Assembly (NCBI GenBank): GCA_964448045.1
Contig: CAYUVF010000010.1
Coordinates: 24,025-88,024, forward strand
Source of the DNA: CAYUVF01 sp964448045
GTDB taxonomy: Bacteria; Bacteroidota; Rhodothermia; Rhodothermales; Salinibacteraceae
DNA: 64,000 nucleotides
Reading direction: 5' to 3'
Shown piece by piece: positions 43,748 through 53,088 of this stretch. Position 1 is the first letter of the stretch. The number at the start of each line of letters is the position of its first letter. The translations under genes were made by a program, and so were the position numbers. Under the pieces are notes generated by a model. The model had not been told where the DNA came from. It was given only the letters and a program-made list of their open reading frames with translations, and made no database searches.

Positions 43748-44797
43748 TTACCGCGGCCAGCGATACAGGATGAGCTGTGGCTCGGGGGAGGAGAGGATCA
43801 CGGCGATGTCGTAGCGCCCATCGGCGCGGGGGCGGACGGCCAGATCGCGCGGGTAGAACTCGCGGCTGGGGCCCGGATCGGGCTGAGTGAGGCGGTGCTG
43901 GAGACGCCCGGTCCGGTCAAATGCGTCGATGTGCAGCCAGCCCGGGCGCAAGTTGAGGACGAACAGGCGATCGGGTGTGGCATCGGCCGAGGCGGTGAGG
44001 AGCGGCGCACCGTCCACATCGCCGGTGAGGAAGGCGCGGCTGCGGGCAAGCATCGGCGAGTCGAACCCGACGAGGGCCAGCGTGTCGAGTGCGGCACTGT
44101 CTGCAAAGTCGAGCGGCAGCACATCGACCACCGGGCGGAAGCCCGAGAGGCTGAGCAGCGAATCGCCCCAGACGCGCAGGAAGCCGGCGTGGCGCCAGTA
44201 CGGTCCGGGCAGCGGCACCTGCGCCTCGGGTCGTCCCTGCCGGTCCAGCCGCGAGATGACGCCATCCGTGTGTTCGCCGACGGTTTTCGTGAACAGCGCC
44301 GAATCCGATCCGACCACGTAAAACAGGCTCTCGGATGAGGGGCGGAGGTCGGCGACGGAGAGGTGCCGGGCGGAGCGCCCCTCGACCACGAAGTCGACCC
44401 GGTCGGTCGTGGCGCTGTAGACGATAAGCGTATCGCCGCGCACGCCGGAGAGGTACGGGGCGGCGAAGCCATCGAGGGCGATCTCGCGGATGAACTGGCC
44501 CGATCCGTCGAACTCGAACAGGCTGTTGCGCTCCACATCGCTCACGAAAAGATGGCCCTCGGGACCGAAGCGCACCGTCCGCGGAAATTGCATCTGCTCT
44601 TCCGGTGTTTCGGGGCCGCGCGTGGAGCGGACGAGGCCGAGGGTGTCGACCGGTGTGGTGCGGGCGATCTGGCGCGAGAGCGAGTCGGACGGCGTCAGTG
44701 CCGTGTAGCCCTCTCGCTGGCACGAGCTGGGCAAGCAGCCCGCCATGGCGAGGCACAGGGTGAGGACGACGACGGATCCGAGCGAAAATCGGGGCAC
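43748..44797 (-). CDS. Six-bladed beta-propeller lipoprotein, uncharacterised
   Basis: About 349 residues. Lipobox LAMAGC (Cys 21). The body has propeller repeats of the 6-bladed/NHL type: PRTVRFGPEGHLFVSDVERN, LFEFDGSGQFIREIALDGF, VISRLDRQGRPEAQV, LHIDAFDRTGRLQHRL, YPRDLAVRPRADGRYDIAVI. Such lipoproteins are common in Bacteroidota and bind proteins or ligands; the partner is unknown. Stop codon directly abuts that of the converging barrel gene. Confidence 0.75.
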   Translation of the reverse strand: MPRFSLGSVVVLTLCLAMAGCLPSSCQREGYTALTPSDSLSRQIARTTPVDTLGLVRSTRGPETPEEQMQFPRTVRFGPEGHLFVSDVERNSLFEFDGSGQFIREIALDGFAAPYLSGVRGDTLIVYSATTDRVDFVVEGRSARHLSVADLRPSSESLFYVVGSDSALFTKTVGEHTDGVISRLDRQGRPEAQVPLPGPYWRHAGFLRVWGDSLLSLSGFRPVVDVLPLDFADSAALDTLALVGFDSPMLARSRAFLTGDVDGAPLLTASADATPDRLFVLNLRPGWLHIDAFDRTGRLQHRLTQPDPGPSREFYPRDLAVRPRADGRYDIAVILSSPEPQLILYRWPR

Positions 44798-44970
44798 TGA
44801 GTCGGCGGCTAAACGAAGGAGGATTCCGAGTGGAAACGGAGTGGATTACAGCATAAGTATCCAAAAGTGGATCCGCGCATATCCATTTAGCGCGAATAAA
44901 CAGTATCGATCATCCGTTTCACGCGTTACGTTAAGCAATAGCTGATTCGATTGCTCAGCAAGCCGGACGC

Positions 44971-45429
44971 ATGCATCGCTTTCCTATTGCACTTCAAGCG
45001 GGTCTTGCGCTGCTCGTCCTCGGGATTGTGGGGATGGGCTGTGACGCTGTGGGCACGGCGCCGGAGGAGACGACCCCTCCGCTGGCCGGGCCGACGTGGC
45101 AGCTATCCGGGTTCATCGCGCCCGGAGGCGAAACGGCGGGCCCCGGAGCTGAGCCTATCTCGGTCCAGTTCGGTGCCGATCGGCGCTTTGGCGGGACCTC
45201 GGCCACCAACTCGTTCGGCGGGCGTTACCTCATCGAGCCGGAGCAGACGCTCGTGATCGACAGCCTGCGCACGACGCTGGCGGGGCTGCCGGAGGGGTCG
45301 AAGTATCTCACGTTTTACAGCGCCCTCCGCAGCGCCGAGACGTATCGGATTGCTGACGGCACCCTGCGCATCACGTACGGTACCGACGGTGCTGCTCTGC
45401 TCTTCGAGCGCCGTTCCGCCTCACCCTGA
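44971..45429 (+). CDS. META-domain lipoprotein (HslJ-like)
   Basis: About 152 residues. Lipobox IVGMGC (Cys 24), then a META domain: GPTWQLSGFIAPGG, VQFGADRRFGGTSATNSFGG, YLIEPEQTLVIDSLRTT, YSALRSAETYRIADGTLRIT, ALLFERR. META domains (HslJ) are linked to stress and aromatic-compound tolerance; the exact function is unknown. Ends 9 bp inside the converging protease gene. Confidence 0.8.
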   Translation: MHRFPIALQAGLALLVLGIVGMGCDAVGTAPEETTPPLAGPTWQLSGFIAPGGETAGPGAEPISVQFGADRRFGGTSATNSFGGRYLIEPEQTLVIDSLRTTLAGLPEGSKYLTFYSALRSAETYRIADGTLRITYGTDGAALLFERRSASP

Positions 45430-46578
45430 TCCGTCCTGCTGCCGGCCGATCGGCATCGTCACGGTGCGCGGCTGGTTCTCACGGAGGATACGCAGCTCGA
45501 TGCGATCGCCCGGGCGAAAGTCGAAGATCCGCGCCACGTAGTCTCGTCGCGTTTCGATGCGCTCGCCTTCGATGGCGACAATCACGTCGTAGGTTTGCAG
45601 GCCGGCTCGCGCGGCGGGCGATCCCTGATCCACATCGCGTACGACGATGCCACTGGCCCGGTCGAGCCCAAGCGCGCTGGCGATGCGCTCATTCAGGTTC
45701 GCCACGTACAGCCCCGTGTAGTAGGAGCGGTCCACCGAGCCGTTCGTCCGCAGCTCCTCGATGATGCGCGTCGCCTTCTTGGCCGGGACGGCAAACCCAA
45801 TCCCCACCGAGCCGCCCGATTCGCTGTAAATCGCCGCGTTCACGCCGATGACTTCGCCCGCGGCGTTGACGAGGGGCCCGCCCGAGTTACCCTGGTTGAT
45901 GGCCGCATCGGTCTGGATCATGTCGCGGTAAATGTGGCGCGACTGGTTGATGCGGAGATCGCGGTCGACGGCGCTCACCACGCCCACCGTCACCGTCGGC
46001 TCAGCGGCCTCGAACAGCCCGAACGGGTTGCCCAGCGCGATGACCCACTCGCCCGGCATCGGCGGGGTGGTGCTGAACTGCAGGTAGGGCAGCGCTTCGT
46101 CGGGGGCCACCTTCAGCAGGGCCAGATCCGTCGCCACGTCGGCGCCCACGAGGTCGGCGGCCATCGAGCGCCCATCGGGAAACTGGACTTCGATCTTCGT
46201 CGCGGTGCCCGCTACGTGCTCGTTCGTCACGATGTAGCCGTCGGGTGACACCACAAACCCCGATCCGATGCTTTCGACGACCCGCTCCCGCGCGCGCGGA
46301 ACCTCGCCGAAGAAGCGCCGGAAAAATGGATCGTCGTAAAATGAGGAAAGCGGACTGCGGACGCGCTGCACCTCCACCACGTTGATGGTTACTACGGCCG
46401 GCGAAATGGCGTCCACGGCCCGCGTGATGGCCGTCTGGCGCGACTGGCTGATTTGCGCATCGAGCTGCGTCGTATCGGCACCGGCCGGGCGCTGCGGGGG
46501 CGGCGTCTCTTGCGATTGGACGTGCTGGTTGCAGCTGAGCAGTACAAGTGCGAGCAGGAGCGAAACGAGGCGCGGCAT
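45421..46578 (-). CDS. HtrA/DegP-like serine protease (S1C) lipoprotein
   Basis: About 385 residues. The N-terminus MPRLVSLLLALVLLSCNQ is a lipobox signal, which is unusual for DegP. The trypsin-like domain has catalytic His in GYIVTNEHVAG, Asp in VATDLALLKVA and Ser in NQGNSGGPLVNAAG. One PDZ domain follows (ASGIVVRDVDQGSPAARAGL, IVAIEGERIETRRD), so it is the single-PDZ, DegS/HtrA type. Likely role: quality control or signal proteolysis in the envelope. Frames upstream (46611 and 46728) are open, but the chosen start gives the signal peptide. Confidence 0.88.
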   Translation of the reverse strand: MPRLVSLLLALVLLSCNQHVQSQETPPPQRPAGADTTQLDAQISQSRQTAITRAVDAISPAVVTINVVEVQRVRSPLSSFYDDPFFRRFFGEVPRARERVVESIGSGFVVSPDGYIVTNEHVAGTATKIEVQFPDGRSMAADLVGADVATDLALLKVAPDEALPYLQFSTTPPMPGEWVIALGNPFGLFEAAEPTVTVGVVSAVDRDLRINQSRHIYRDMIQTDAAINQGNSGGPLVNAAGEVIGVNAAIYSESGGSVGIGFAVPAKKATRIIEELRTNGSVDRSYYTGLYVANLNERIASALGLDRASGIVVRDVDQGSPAARAGLQTYDVIVAIEGERIETRRDYVARIFDFRPGDRIELRILRENQPRTVTMPIGRQQDGSG

Positions 46579-46726
46579 GCCATCGGGCGTTGGTGTAGGA
46601 GGTCCGATCATCGGTGAATGTACGCCCGGCCGCCGCAACGTTCCGGTCCTTTCTTTTAGATCGGTTCGATGCGTATGTTGTGAGCATCGTCTGCGTGTTT
46701 GCATCCAGCCATCCTCCGCTTCCATC

Positions 46727-47944
46727 ATGCTTCAGATCAACGCCGATCGCCTGCACCGCCGCCTCGATGAACTCGCCGCCATCGGCGCGCTGGAGAGCGG
46801 CGGCGTGCGCCGCCTCGCCTTCACCGATGCCGACCGCGCCGGGCGCGACTACGTCGAGCAGTGGATGCGCGACCTCGGGCTCGACGTGCAGATCGACCCG
46901 CTCGGTACCATTGCTGGAATCCGGGCGGGGGCGTCGGAGGAGCCGGCGGTGCTGGTGGGTTCGCACACCGATACGGTGGGGCGCGGCGGGCGCTTCGACG
47001 GCGCCCTCGGCGTGCTGGCTGGGCTCGAAGCGCTACAGACGCTCGACGACGCCGGTATCACGACCCGGCGGCCGGTGGGCGTCGTCTCATTCGTCAACGA
47101 AGAGGGCAATCGCTTCACCCCCGGCATGATGGGCAGCTCGTACGTCGCTGGGCTCCTCTCCCGGGATGAGGCGCTCCACAACGATGGCATCGACGGCGTC
47201 CGGCTCGGCGACGAACTGGAGCGCACCGGGATGGCCGGATCGGACGACCTCAGCCGCCAGCCGATCCGCGCGTTCGTGGAGCTGCACATCGAGCAGGGGC
47301 CGATCCTCGAAGCAGAGGGCACGCCCATCGGCGTTGTGGAGTCGGTGCAGGGAATCAACTGGCACAAGCTGACCCTGCACGGCGAGAGCAACCACGCCGG
47401 CGTCACGCCAATGGACCGCCGCCGCGATGCGGGCTACGTCGCCGCGCGGATTGCGCAGCACGTCCGCGAGCTGGGCCAGACGATCGAGCGGCAGCGAGCG
47501 ACCGTCGGCCAGGTGGCGGTGGAGCCGGGCTTCACGAACGTGATTCCGGACCGCGCCACGCTGCGCATCGACCTCCGCAATCCGGATGCCAGCCGCCTCC
47601 GATCCGCTCGTGAGCAGCTGCTGGACTTCGCCCGCGAGGCCGCTGCGGCCGAATCCGTCGAGTTGGAGCACGAGCAGCTTTCGTGGATCGACCCGGTGCG
47701 GTTCGACGCGGACGTGGTCGACGCCATCGCGCAGGCCGCGGCGGCGTTCGATTATTCCCAGCAGCGGATGGTCAGCGGTGCGGGCCACGACGCCCAGCAG
47801 ATGGCCGCGATCGTCCCCTCGGCGATGATTTTCGTGCCGAGCGTCGGCGGCATCAGCCACAATCCCAACGAATATACCCGCCCCGAGGACGTCGAGGCGG
47901 GGGCGAACGTGCTGCTGCACACGGCGCTCAAGCTGGCCGGATGA
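46727..47944 (+). CDS. M20-family Zn-dependent amidohydrolase (allantoate/N-carbamoyl-amino-acid hydrolase type)
   Basis: About 405 residues. Metal ligands in GSHTDTVGRGGRFDGALGV and VVSFVNEEGNRFTPGMMGS, VELHIEQGPILEAEG and the C-terminal SGAGHDAQQMA, SVGGISHNPNEYT follow the AllC/HyuC/beta-ureidopropionase pattern, whose lid domain has HGESNHAGVTPMDRRRDAG. It would open a carbamoyl or amidino group from a small amide (allantoate, N-carbamoyl amino acids). The frame is open another 115 codons upstream, but antisense to the protease gene; the start at MLQINADRLHR fits the family. Substrate is not known. Confidence 0.9.
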   Translation: MLQINADRLHRRLDELAAIGALESGGVRRLAFTDADRAGRDYVEQWMRDLGLDVQIDPLGTIAGIRAGASEEPAVLVGSHTDTVGRGGRFDGALGVLAGLEALQTLDDAGITTRRPVGVVSFVNEEGNRFTPGMMGSSYVAGLLSRDEALHNDGIDGVRLGDELERTGMAGSDDLSRQPIRAFVELHIEQGPILEAEGTPIGVVESVQGINWHKLTLHGESNHAGVTPMDRRRDAGYVAARIAQHVRELGQTIERQRATVGQVAVEPGFTNVIPDRATLRIDLRNPDASRLRSAREQLLDFAREAAAAESVELEHEQLSWIDPVRFDADVVDAIAQAAAAFDYSQQRMVSGAGHDAQQMAAIVPSAMIFVPSVGGISHNPNEYTRPEDVEAGANVLLHTALKLAG

Positions 47945-47980
47945 GCGTGATGCAACGACCGTCGCCGGCTGTCCCGACCG

Positions 47981-49534
47981 TTACAGCGGGATGTTGCCGT
48001 GCTTCTTCGGCGGGTTGTTGACGACCTTGTTGCGGAGCATCTCGTAGCCGCGGATGAGGCGCTCGCGCGTTTCGCTGGGCTTGATGACATCGTCGATGTA
48101 GCCGTGCTCGGCCGCGACGTACGGGTTGGCGAAGGTGTCGCGGTACTGCTCGATGAAGGCGTCCTTCTTGGCCTCGGGGTCGTCGGCCGAGGCGATCTCG
48201 CGGCGGTAGATGATTTCGACGGCGCCCTGCGGGCCCATCACGGCGATCTCGGCGGTGGGCCAGGCGAAGTTGAGGTCGCCGCCGATGTGCTTCGAGTTCA
48301 TTACGTCGTAGGCGCCGCCGTAGGCCTTCCGCGTGATGACGGTGCACTTGGGCACGGTGGCTTCGCAGAGGGCGTAGAGCAGCTTGGCGCCGTGCTTGAT
48401 GATGCCGTTCCACTCCTGATCGGTGCCGGGGAGGAAGCCGGGGACGTCTTCGAAGACGAGCAGCGGGATGTTAAAGGCGTCGCAGAAACGCACGAACCGC
48501 GCGCCTTTGAGCGAGGCGTCGATGTCGAGCACGCCCGCGAGCACCGCCGGCTGATTGGCGACGACGCCGATGGGGTGGCCGTCGAGCCGTGTGAAGCCGA
48601 CGATCAGGTTCTGGGCGTAGTCGCCGTGGATCTCGAAGAAGTCGCCGTCGTCCGAGATGCGGCGAATCACCTCGCGCATGTCGTACGGCTTGTTCGGCTC
48701 GTTGGGGACGAGCGCGTTCAGCTCCTCGGGGTCGTACGAGCTCGTGCGGTTATCGGCGGCGCGGGGCGGCTGCTCCTCGCAGTTTTGCGGCAGATAGCCC
48801 ATCAGCTCGCGGATGCGCAGCAGGCAGTCCACGTCGTTCGAGCAGGTCAGGTGCGAGACGCCGCTCTTGGAGGCGTGCGTCTTGGCGCCGCCCAGCTCTT
48901 CGCTTGTCACGTCCTCCTGCGTCACCGTTTTGACGACGTGCGGCCCGGTGACGAACATGAAGCTGGAGCCCTCGACCATGAACGTGAAATCGGTCATGGC
49001 AGGGCTGTAGACGGCCCCGCCCGCGCAGGGGCCCATGACGGCAGAGATCTGCGGAATGACCCCCGAGGCTTTCACGTTGAGGTCGAAGATGTCGGCGTAT
49101 CCGCCGAGCGACATCACGCCCTCCTGGATGCGCGCGCCGCCCGAGTCGTTCAGCCCGATGAGGGGGACGCCGTTCTGCATCGCCTTCTCCATCACGTTCA
49201 CGATCTTATCGGCGTGGGCACGGCCCAGCGATCCGCCGAAGACGGTGAAGTCTTGACTGAAGACGTAGACGAGCGTGCCGTTGATCCGCCCGTAGCCGGT
49301 GACGACGCCGTCGCCGTACGGGCGGTTTTCATCGAGCCCGAAGTCGGTTTCCTGATGGCGGACGAAGGTTCCCAGCTCCTCGAACGAGTCATCATCGAGC
49401 AGAATCTCGAGCCGTTCGCGGGCGGTGAGCTTGTCCTTTTCGTGCTGGCGTTCGATGCGCGCCTCGCCTCCGCCTTTGCGCATGGCCTGGCGGCGGCGTT
49501 CCAGTTCGGCAAACAGATCGGTGCGGTCACTCAT
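47981..49534 (-). CDS. pccB: Acyl-CoA carboxylase carboxyltransferase subunit (propionyl-CoA carboxylase beta)
   Basis: About 517 residues. Biotin-dependent carboxyltransferase of the PccB/AccD5 family. The oxyanion-hole motifs GLNDSGGARIQEGV and ISAVMGPCAGGAVYSPAMTD in the N-terminal crotonase-like half, and FEDVPGFLPGTDQEWNGIIK with VITRKAYGGAYDVM in the C-terminal half, are intact. It probably carboxylates propionyl-CoA to methylmalonyl-CoA, which then needs a B12 mutase; the B12 uptake operon in the same window agrees with this. The biotinylated alpha subunit is not in the window. MSDRTDLFAEL is the likely start, 18 codons after the first ATG. Confidence 0.92.
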   Translation of the reverse strand: MSDRTDLFAELERRRQAMRKGGGEARIERQHEKDKLTARERLEILLDDDSFEELGTFVRHQETDFGLDENRPYGDGVVTGYGRINGTLVYVFSQDFTVFGGSLGRAHADKIVNVMEKAMQNGVPLIGLNDSGGARIQEGVMSLGGYADIFDLNVKASGVIPQISAVMGPCAGGAVYSPAMTDFTFMVEGSSFMFVTGPHVVKTVTQEDVTSEELGGAKTHASKSGVSHLTCSNDVDCLLRIRELMGYLPQNCEEQPPRAADNRTSSYDPEELNALVPNEPNKPYDMREVIRRISDDGDFFEIHGDYAQNLIVGFTRLDGHPIGVVANQPAVLAGVLDIDASLKGARFVRFCDAFNIPLLVFEDVPGFLPGTDQEWNGIIKHGAKLLYALCEATVPKCTVITRKAYGGAYDVMNSKHIGGDLNFAWPTAEIAVMGPQGAVEIIYRREIASADDPEAKKDAFIEQYRDTFANPYVAAEHGYIDDVIKPSETRERLIRGYEMLRNKVVNNPPKKHGNIPL

Positions 49535-49617
49535 GGGAGCCTGTGGTTGGACGTGGAGGTAGGTGAGAGGCAGATCCGCAGCTAACATAACGACCGGCCC
49601 GGTTTCAACCCAACCCG

Positions 49618-50928
49618 TTAGTGATCCCGGAAGCGTTCTTCAACGGCATTTGTGAATGTGACTGCCGGATCGCTGTAAATGTTGACCTGATGGGCCCGGA
49701 AGATGTCTTGCGCGATGATCTGCGAGGCCCGGCTCCAGCTGGGGGCTTCGCGGAGGCGCTTGAGCGTGTCGACGTATCCGTCGCGGTCTCCGTCGAAGAG
49801 CTTGCGGATGAACAGGTCGCGGTTGCTCGATCCGCGCGGTCCCAGCACGTCATGTTCGAGGGCGGTTAGCTCGGCGGGAGCGTTGTCGCCGCTGGGAGTG
49901 TCGGGGCGAAATTTGCGCCAGAGCGGCTGCTCCTCATCCGAAGGCGCCTCCGTAGGGTCGGGCTCCGGCGACGAGGGAGTTGCCGCGGCCGCCGTCGTGG
50001 GCGCGCTGCCCTGGCGAAACTGCTTCCAGAGCGGCGTTGGCTGGTTGGCGTCGGAGGTGGGGGGCGGCTCGGGCACGGGAGCCGGATCGTCGTCCGCGGA
50101 GGGCTCGGGCGAGGGCGCCTCGGAGGTCGTCTCCGCCTCGGCCGGAGGGGGGCTCGACGGGGCGACGGGTGGGGCGTCGCTCGCGATGAGCGCCCGGAGG
50201 TCGTCGGGGCTCAGCGTCGTGGTGCCGCTCTGCACGCTGGCGCGCTGGAGGCGCCGGGCGATGGTCGTCGCCTGCTTCTCCTCGAAGAAGGTGTGCAGGA
50301 ACGGGGTGGGCACCTCTTCATCGGGCGTCGCCACGCGCACGAGGTGAAACAGCGGTTGCAGCAGGCTCAGCCACTGGTCGGCACTGTAGTCGGCTGTCAT
50401 CTCGGCGTCGACCTGCTGAAGGAACGCCTCGAAGCGCTCGCGGTCGACCTCCGATCCGGCCTGCTTCTTCAGGTACCGGTCGATCGCCTCGTGCAGATAG
50501 GAGTACGCGCTGAAAAAGCGGACGCGCTCACGGAGCGTGGCGCGCGGGAGCGCCTCGTCCTGATGGCCGAAGACGAAGTGGGTGAGCGTTTGCGTCGGGT
50601 GGATCAGGTAGGCCGTGACGCGCTGGAGGGCTCGGCGCAGGGCCGCTCTCCACTCGTCTTGCGGAAAGTGGGCGTGCCGCTGAAGAGCGGATCGGTATGC
50701 GGTGCGCGCCTCGCGGACGTCGGGGTGGTCCGTGTCGATCCATGCCGGGCGCCCCGGCTGCAGCCGGGGCATGGCCTGGGCGGTCTGATGCTCCAGCAGA
50801 TGCTTCAGGAAGTGCGCCACGGGCGGCGGCATCGGATCGGCCGCGAAGTCATCGGGACCGTAGGGCCGGTCGGCCGGGAACGCCTCGATCAGGCGGTCGA
50901 ACAGTTCGTTGACGATCGAACGAGCCAT
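49618..50928 (-). CDS. Conserved-looking protein of unknown function with PLW(K/R)xFR repeats
   Basis: About 436 residues, soluble, no signal peptide. The first 240 residues are mostly alpha-helical and basic (LFDRLIEAFPADRPYGPDDF, RERVRFFSAYSYLHEAIDRY). A Pro/Glu/Ala-rich linker follows, with two short copies of the same motif, PTPLWKQFRQG and EQPLWRKFRPD about 35-40 residues apart, then an acidic/helical C-terminus (NRDLFIRKLFDGDRDGYVDT). The repeated short peptide in a disordered region looks like a binding motif for a partner. I do not recognise the family. It starts 201 bp from the divergent ABC operon. Confidence 0.6.
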   Translation of the reverse strand: MARSIVNELFDRLIEAFPADRPYGPDDFAADPMPPPVAHFLKHLLEHQTAQAMPRLQPGRPAWIDTDHPDVREARTAYRSALQRHAHFPQDEWRAALRRALQRVTAYLIHPTQTLTHFVFGHQDEALPRATLRERVRFFSAYSYLHEAIDRYLKKQAGSEVDRERFEAFLQQVDAEMTADYSADQWLSLLQPLFHLVRVATPDEEVPTPFLHTFFEEKQATTIARRLQRASVQSGTTTLSPDDLRALIASDAPPVAPSSPPPAEAETTSEAPSPEPSADDDPAPVPEPPPTSDANQPTPLWKQFRQGSAPTTAAAATPSSPEPDPTEAPSDEEQPLWRKFRPDTPSGDNAPAELTALEHDVLGPRGSSNRDLFIRKLFDGDRDGYVDTLKRLREAPSWSRASQIIAQDIFRAHQVNIYSDPAVTFTNAVEERFRDH

Positions 50929-51128
50929 AAGCGTAATAGATAGCCGGATGTGCAGAAAGCGCCCGCGGGATCGGATGCGATCCGGAGAGTCTGTACGGGT
51001 AGCGCGCGCGTTCGTTTTGTGCGACGTCCACGGTGTAGCGCCGGTGCGCGCGGGAGTTCCGGGAACAAGCGGTCTGGGCTTGGGCTTTGGATGAGGCGTC
51101 CCGTTCACCGCTCTGCCCGCCAATCATC

Positions 51129-52373
51129 ATGTCTGCCCGCTCCGCCATGCAGTGGCCTCGCGCCGTAGGCTTTGGGCTGTTGCTGATGGTGCTCGCCGTT
51201 GCCGCCGGGCGCCTCGTCCTCGGCGCCGAGTTGTCGCTGCGGGCCGGGCTGCTCCGCTCGTGGAGCCTGATCAGCACCGGCGCCTTCGCGACGATGCTGC
51301 CGCATGTGCTGCTCCCGGATGATCGCCTGCCGCTCAACCAGTTGCTGAACCGTTCGCCTGGGGCGCTGCTCCGGGATCAGGCCGGGCGCTGGGGCCGGTG
51401 GGTCGCTGTGTTTGGAATGCCTGCTGTGGTGCTGGCGTTCTATGCACCGGGGGCATGGGGACAGGCCCTTGCGGCCAAAAGTGCGATGGGAGCGCAGAAT
51501 GTGCTCACCATCGTGGGGGTGGGTGGCTACAGTCTGCTGCGGTACATGACGGTGGGTCCGCGGTTGCAGGCCTGGCACGAGGGCCACGCGGGGCAGTGGT
51601 ACCACGCCATGCGCGAAGAGCAGGGGGCTGCGTTTGCCGTTCCGCCGGGCCTCGTTCCCACGATGTTCACGACGGCGCGCATCATGCTTGTGGGGCTTGC
51701 AGCCCTCCTTATCGCCGCCGCGCTCCGGCAGGCCGGCTGTGTGGGGGCGGCGCTGGTGCCCGGAGGGCTCCTCGTGGGCGTGGTGGGCTTTCAACTGTGG
51801 CGCGCGCAGCGGGGATACGACCGGCCCTATTACAGCACCAACGCCGCGTACAACGAGCTGCTGGGCGGGAGTACTGAGCAGGCAGCGGCCCGCGAGCCCG
51901 TCACCATGGCAGCGCTCTACTGGGTTCCGGCGCGCTGGCGCCCGGCAACGTGGGCGAGCCTGCGCCAGCTCGATCGGATGCTGCCGCTCGGGCGGTTTGT
52001 ACTGCTCGGCCACGTGCTGCTGTGGGTGCTCGCCGCCCGAGGGATGGCCGGGCCGCTCATCGAGGGCTACCTGCTGCTGTTCGTCCTCGCCCAGAACAGC
52101 GCCTGTGTCCTCCTTACCCGCGACCGCGCCGCGCCGCCCGCCTTCCAGCTCACGATGCAGTCGGTGGTCGACTGGGGAATGACGCGCCTGTTCGTCAATC
52201 TACGGTGGACGGCCCCATTGATACTGAGCCTGTCGCTCCTCGCCCTGTTCGATCGCAGCTTCGGGGGCGCCGACGTGATGTTCTGGACGGGACTCGACCT
52301 GGCTGCTGCCGCCATTGCCGCGGGGCTCACCACGATGGCGACCGAGGCCGCTGCGCGCCGCCGCTACACCTGA
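51129..52373 (+). CDS. Polytopic membrane protein, probable ABC transporter permease
   Basis: About 414 residues with roughly ten hydrophobic helices, no signal peptide. It is followed 51 bp later by an ABC ATPase, so it is probably the permease. It resembles the large, poorly described ABC-2-like permeases of Bacteroidota (DUF5687-like), with a cytoplasmic loop RAQRGYDRPYYSTNAAYNE; family assignment is unverified. Substrate unknown. The start at MSARSAMQWPR is preferred to one 14 codons upstream. Confidence 0.65.
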   Translation: MSARSAMQWPRAVGFGLLLMVLAVAAGRLVLGAELSLRAGLLRSWSLISTGAFATMLPHVLLPDDRLPLNQLLNRSPGALLRDQAGRWGRWVAVFGMPAVVLAFYAPGAWGQALAAKSAMGAQNVLTIVGVGGYSLLRYMTVGPRLQAWHEGHAGQWYHAMREEQGAAFAVPPGLVPTMFTTARIMLVGLAALLIAAALRQAGCVGAALVPGGLLVGVVGFQLWRAQRGYDRPYYSTNAAYNELLGGSTEQAAAREPVTMAALYWVPARWRPATWASLRQLDRMLPLGRFVLLGHVLLWVLAARGMAGPLIEGYLLLFVLAQNSACVLLTRDRAAPPAFQLTMQSVVDWGMTRLFVNLRWTAPLILSLSLLALFDRSFGGADVMFWTGLDLAAAAIAAGLTTMATEAAARRRYT

Positions 52374-52424
52374 GAAGTACTCACGTTCACTCATCTACCT
52401 TTCCCTTCTTTCCCCCGTGACTCC

Positions 52425-53078
52425 ATGCCCGAGGCGCTCGTTCTCGACTCCGTCACCAAGCAGTACGGCCAGGAGGCCCCGGTCCTTCGCGACCTGAGCT
52501 ACACGTTCGAGCCGGGTACGGTGACTGTTTTGCAGGGGCCCAACGGCTCGGGGAAGACGACGCTGCTGCGGCTGCTCTCGGTTGTGGCGTACCCGTCGGC
52601 GGGGCAGGTGCAGTACGGCGCCCTCGATATTCACGCGCATCCGTACCGGTACCTGAAGCGCGTCGGCCTCGTCCATGCCGAGGCAGCGCTGCCCGAGCAT
52701 CTCACCGGCGTCGAGTTGCTGACGTGGATCGCCCGCGAGCGGGAGGGTGTGGACGCCGACGCAGCCGAGCGCATCGGGGCCCTGCTCGATGCGCTGGGGC
52801 TCGACGAACGGCGCGAGAAGCTGATCGGCACCTACTCCAGCGGCATGGCGAAAAAGGTGCAGGTCGCTGCCGCCTTCGTGGCCTACCCGTCCATCGTGCT
52901 GATGGACGAGCCCTTCCGCAGCCTCGATACGGCCAGCACCGAGGCAACGCTGGGGCTCCTGCGCGACTTCCGGGCGCGCGGCGGCTGCGCGGTGGTTGCC
53001 TCCCATCGGAAAGACGTCCTCCAGTCGCTCGCCGATGCGACGCTGTCGATGCGTGCCGAGGCGCCCTCGGCCGCGTAA
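52425..53078 (+). CDS. ABC transporter ATP-binding protein
   Basis: About 217 residues. Walker A LQGPNGSGKTTLLRLL, signature loop TYSSGMAKKVQVAAAFV (a variant of LSGGQ often found in ABC-2 exporters), Walker B SIVLMDEPFRSLD, and H-loop VVASHRKD. Small for the family but complete. It forms an exporter with the preceding membrane protein. The 51-bp gap between them has short T/C-rich runs. It converges with the lipoprotein gene 10 bp downstream. Confidence 0.88.
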   Translation: MPEALVLDSVTKQYGQEAPVLRDLSYTFEPGTVTVLQGPNGSGKTTLLRLLSVVAYPSAGQVQYGALDIHAHPYRYLKRVGLVHAEAALPEHLTGVELLTWIAREREGVDADAAERIGALLDALGLDERREKLIGTYSSGMAKKVQVAAAFVAYPSIVLMDEPFRSLDTASTEATLGLLRDFRARGGCAVVASHRKDVLQSLADATLSMRAEAPSAA

Positions 53079-53088
53079 GAGATCAGGC

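Noticed and set aside
46382..46726. 115-codon extension of the M20 amidohydrolase
   Set aside because: Antisense to the HtrA protease 5' region and not protein-like; the family begins near MLQINADRLHR.
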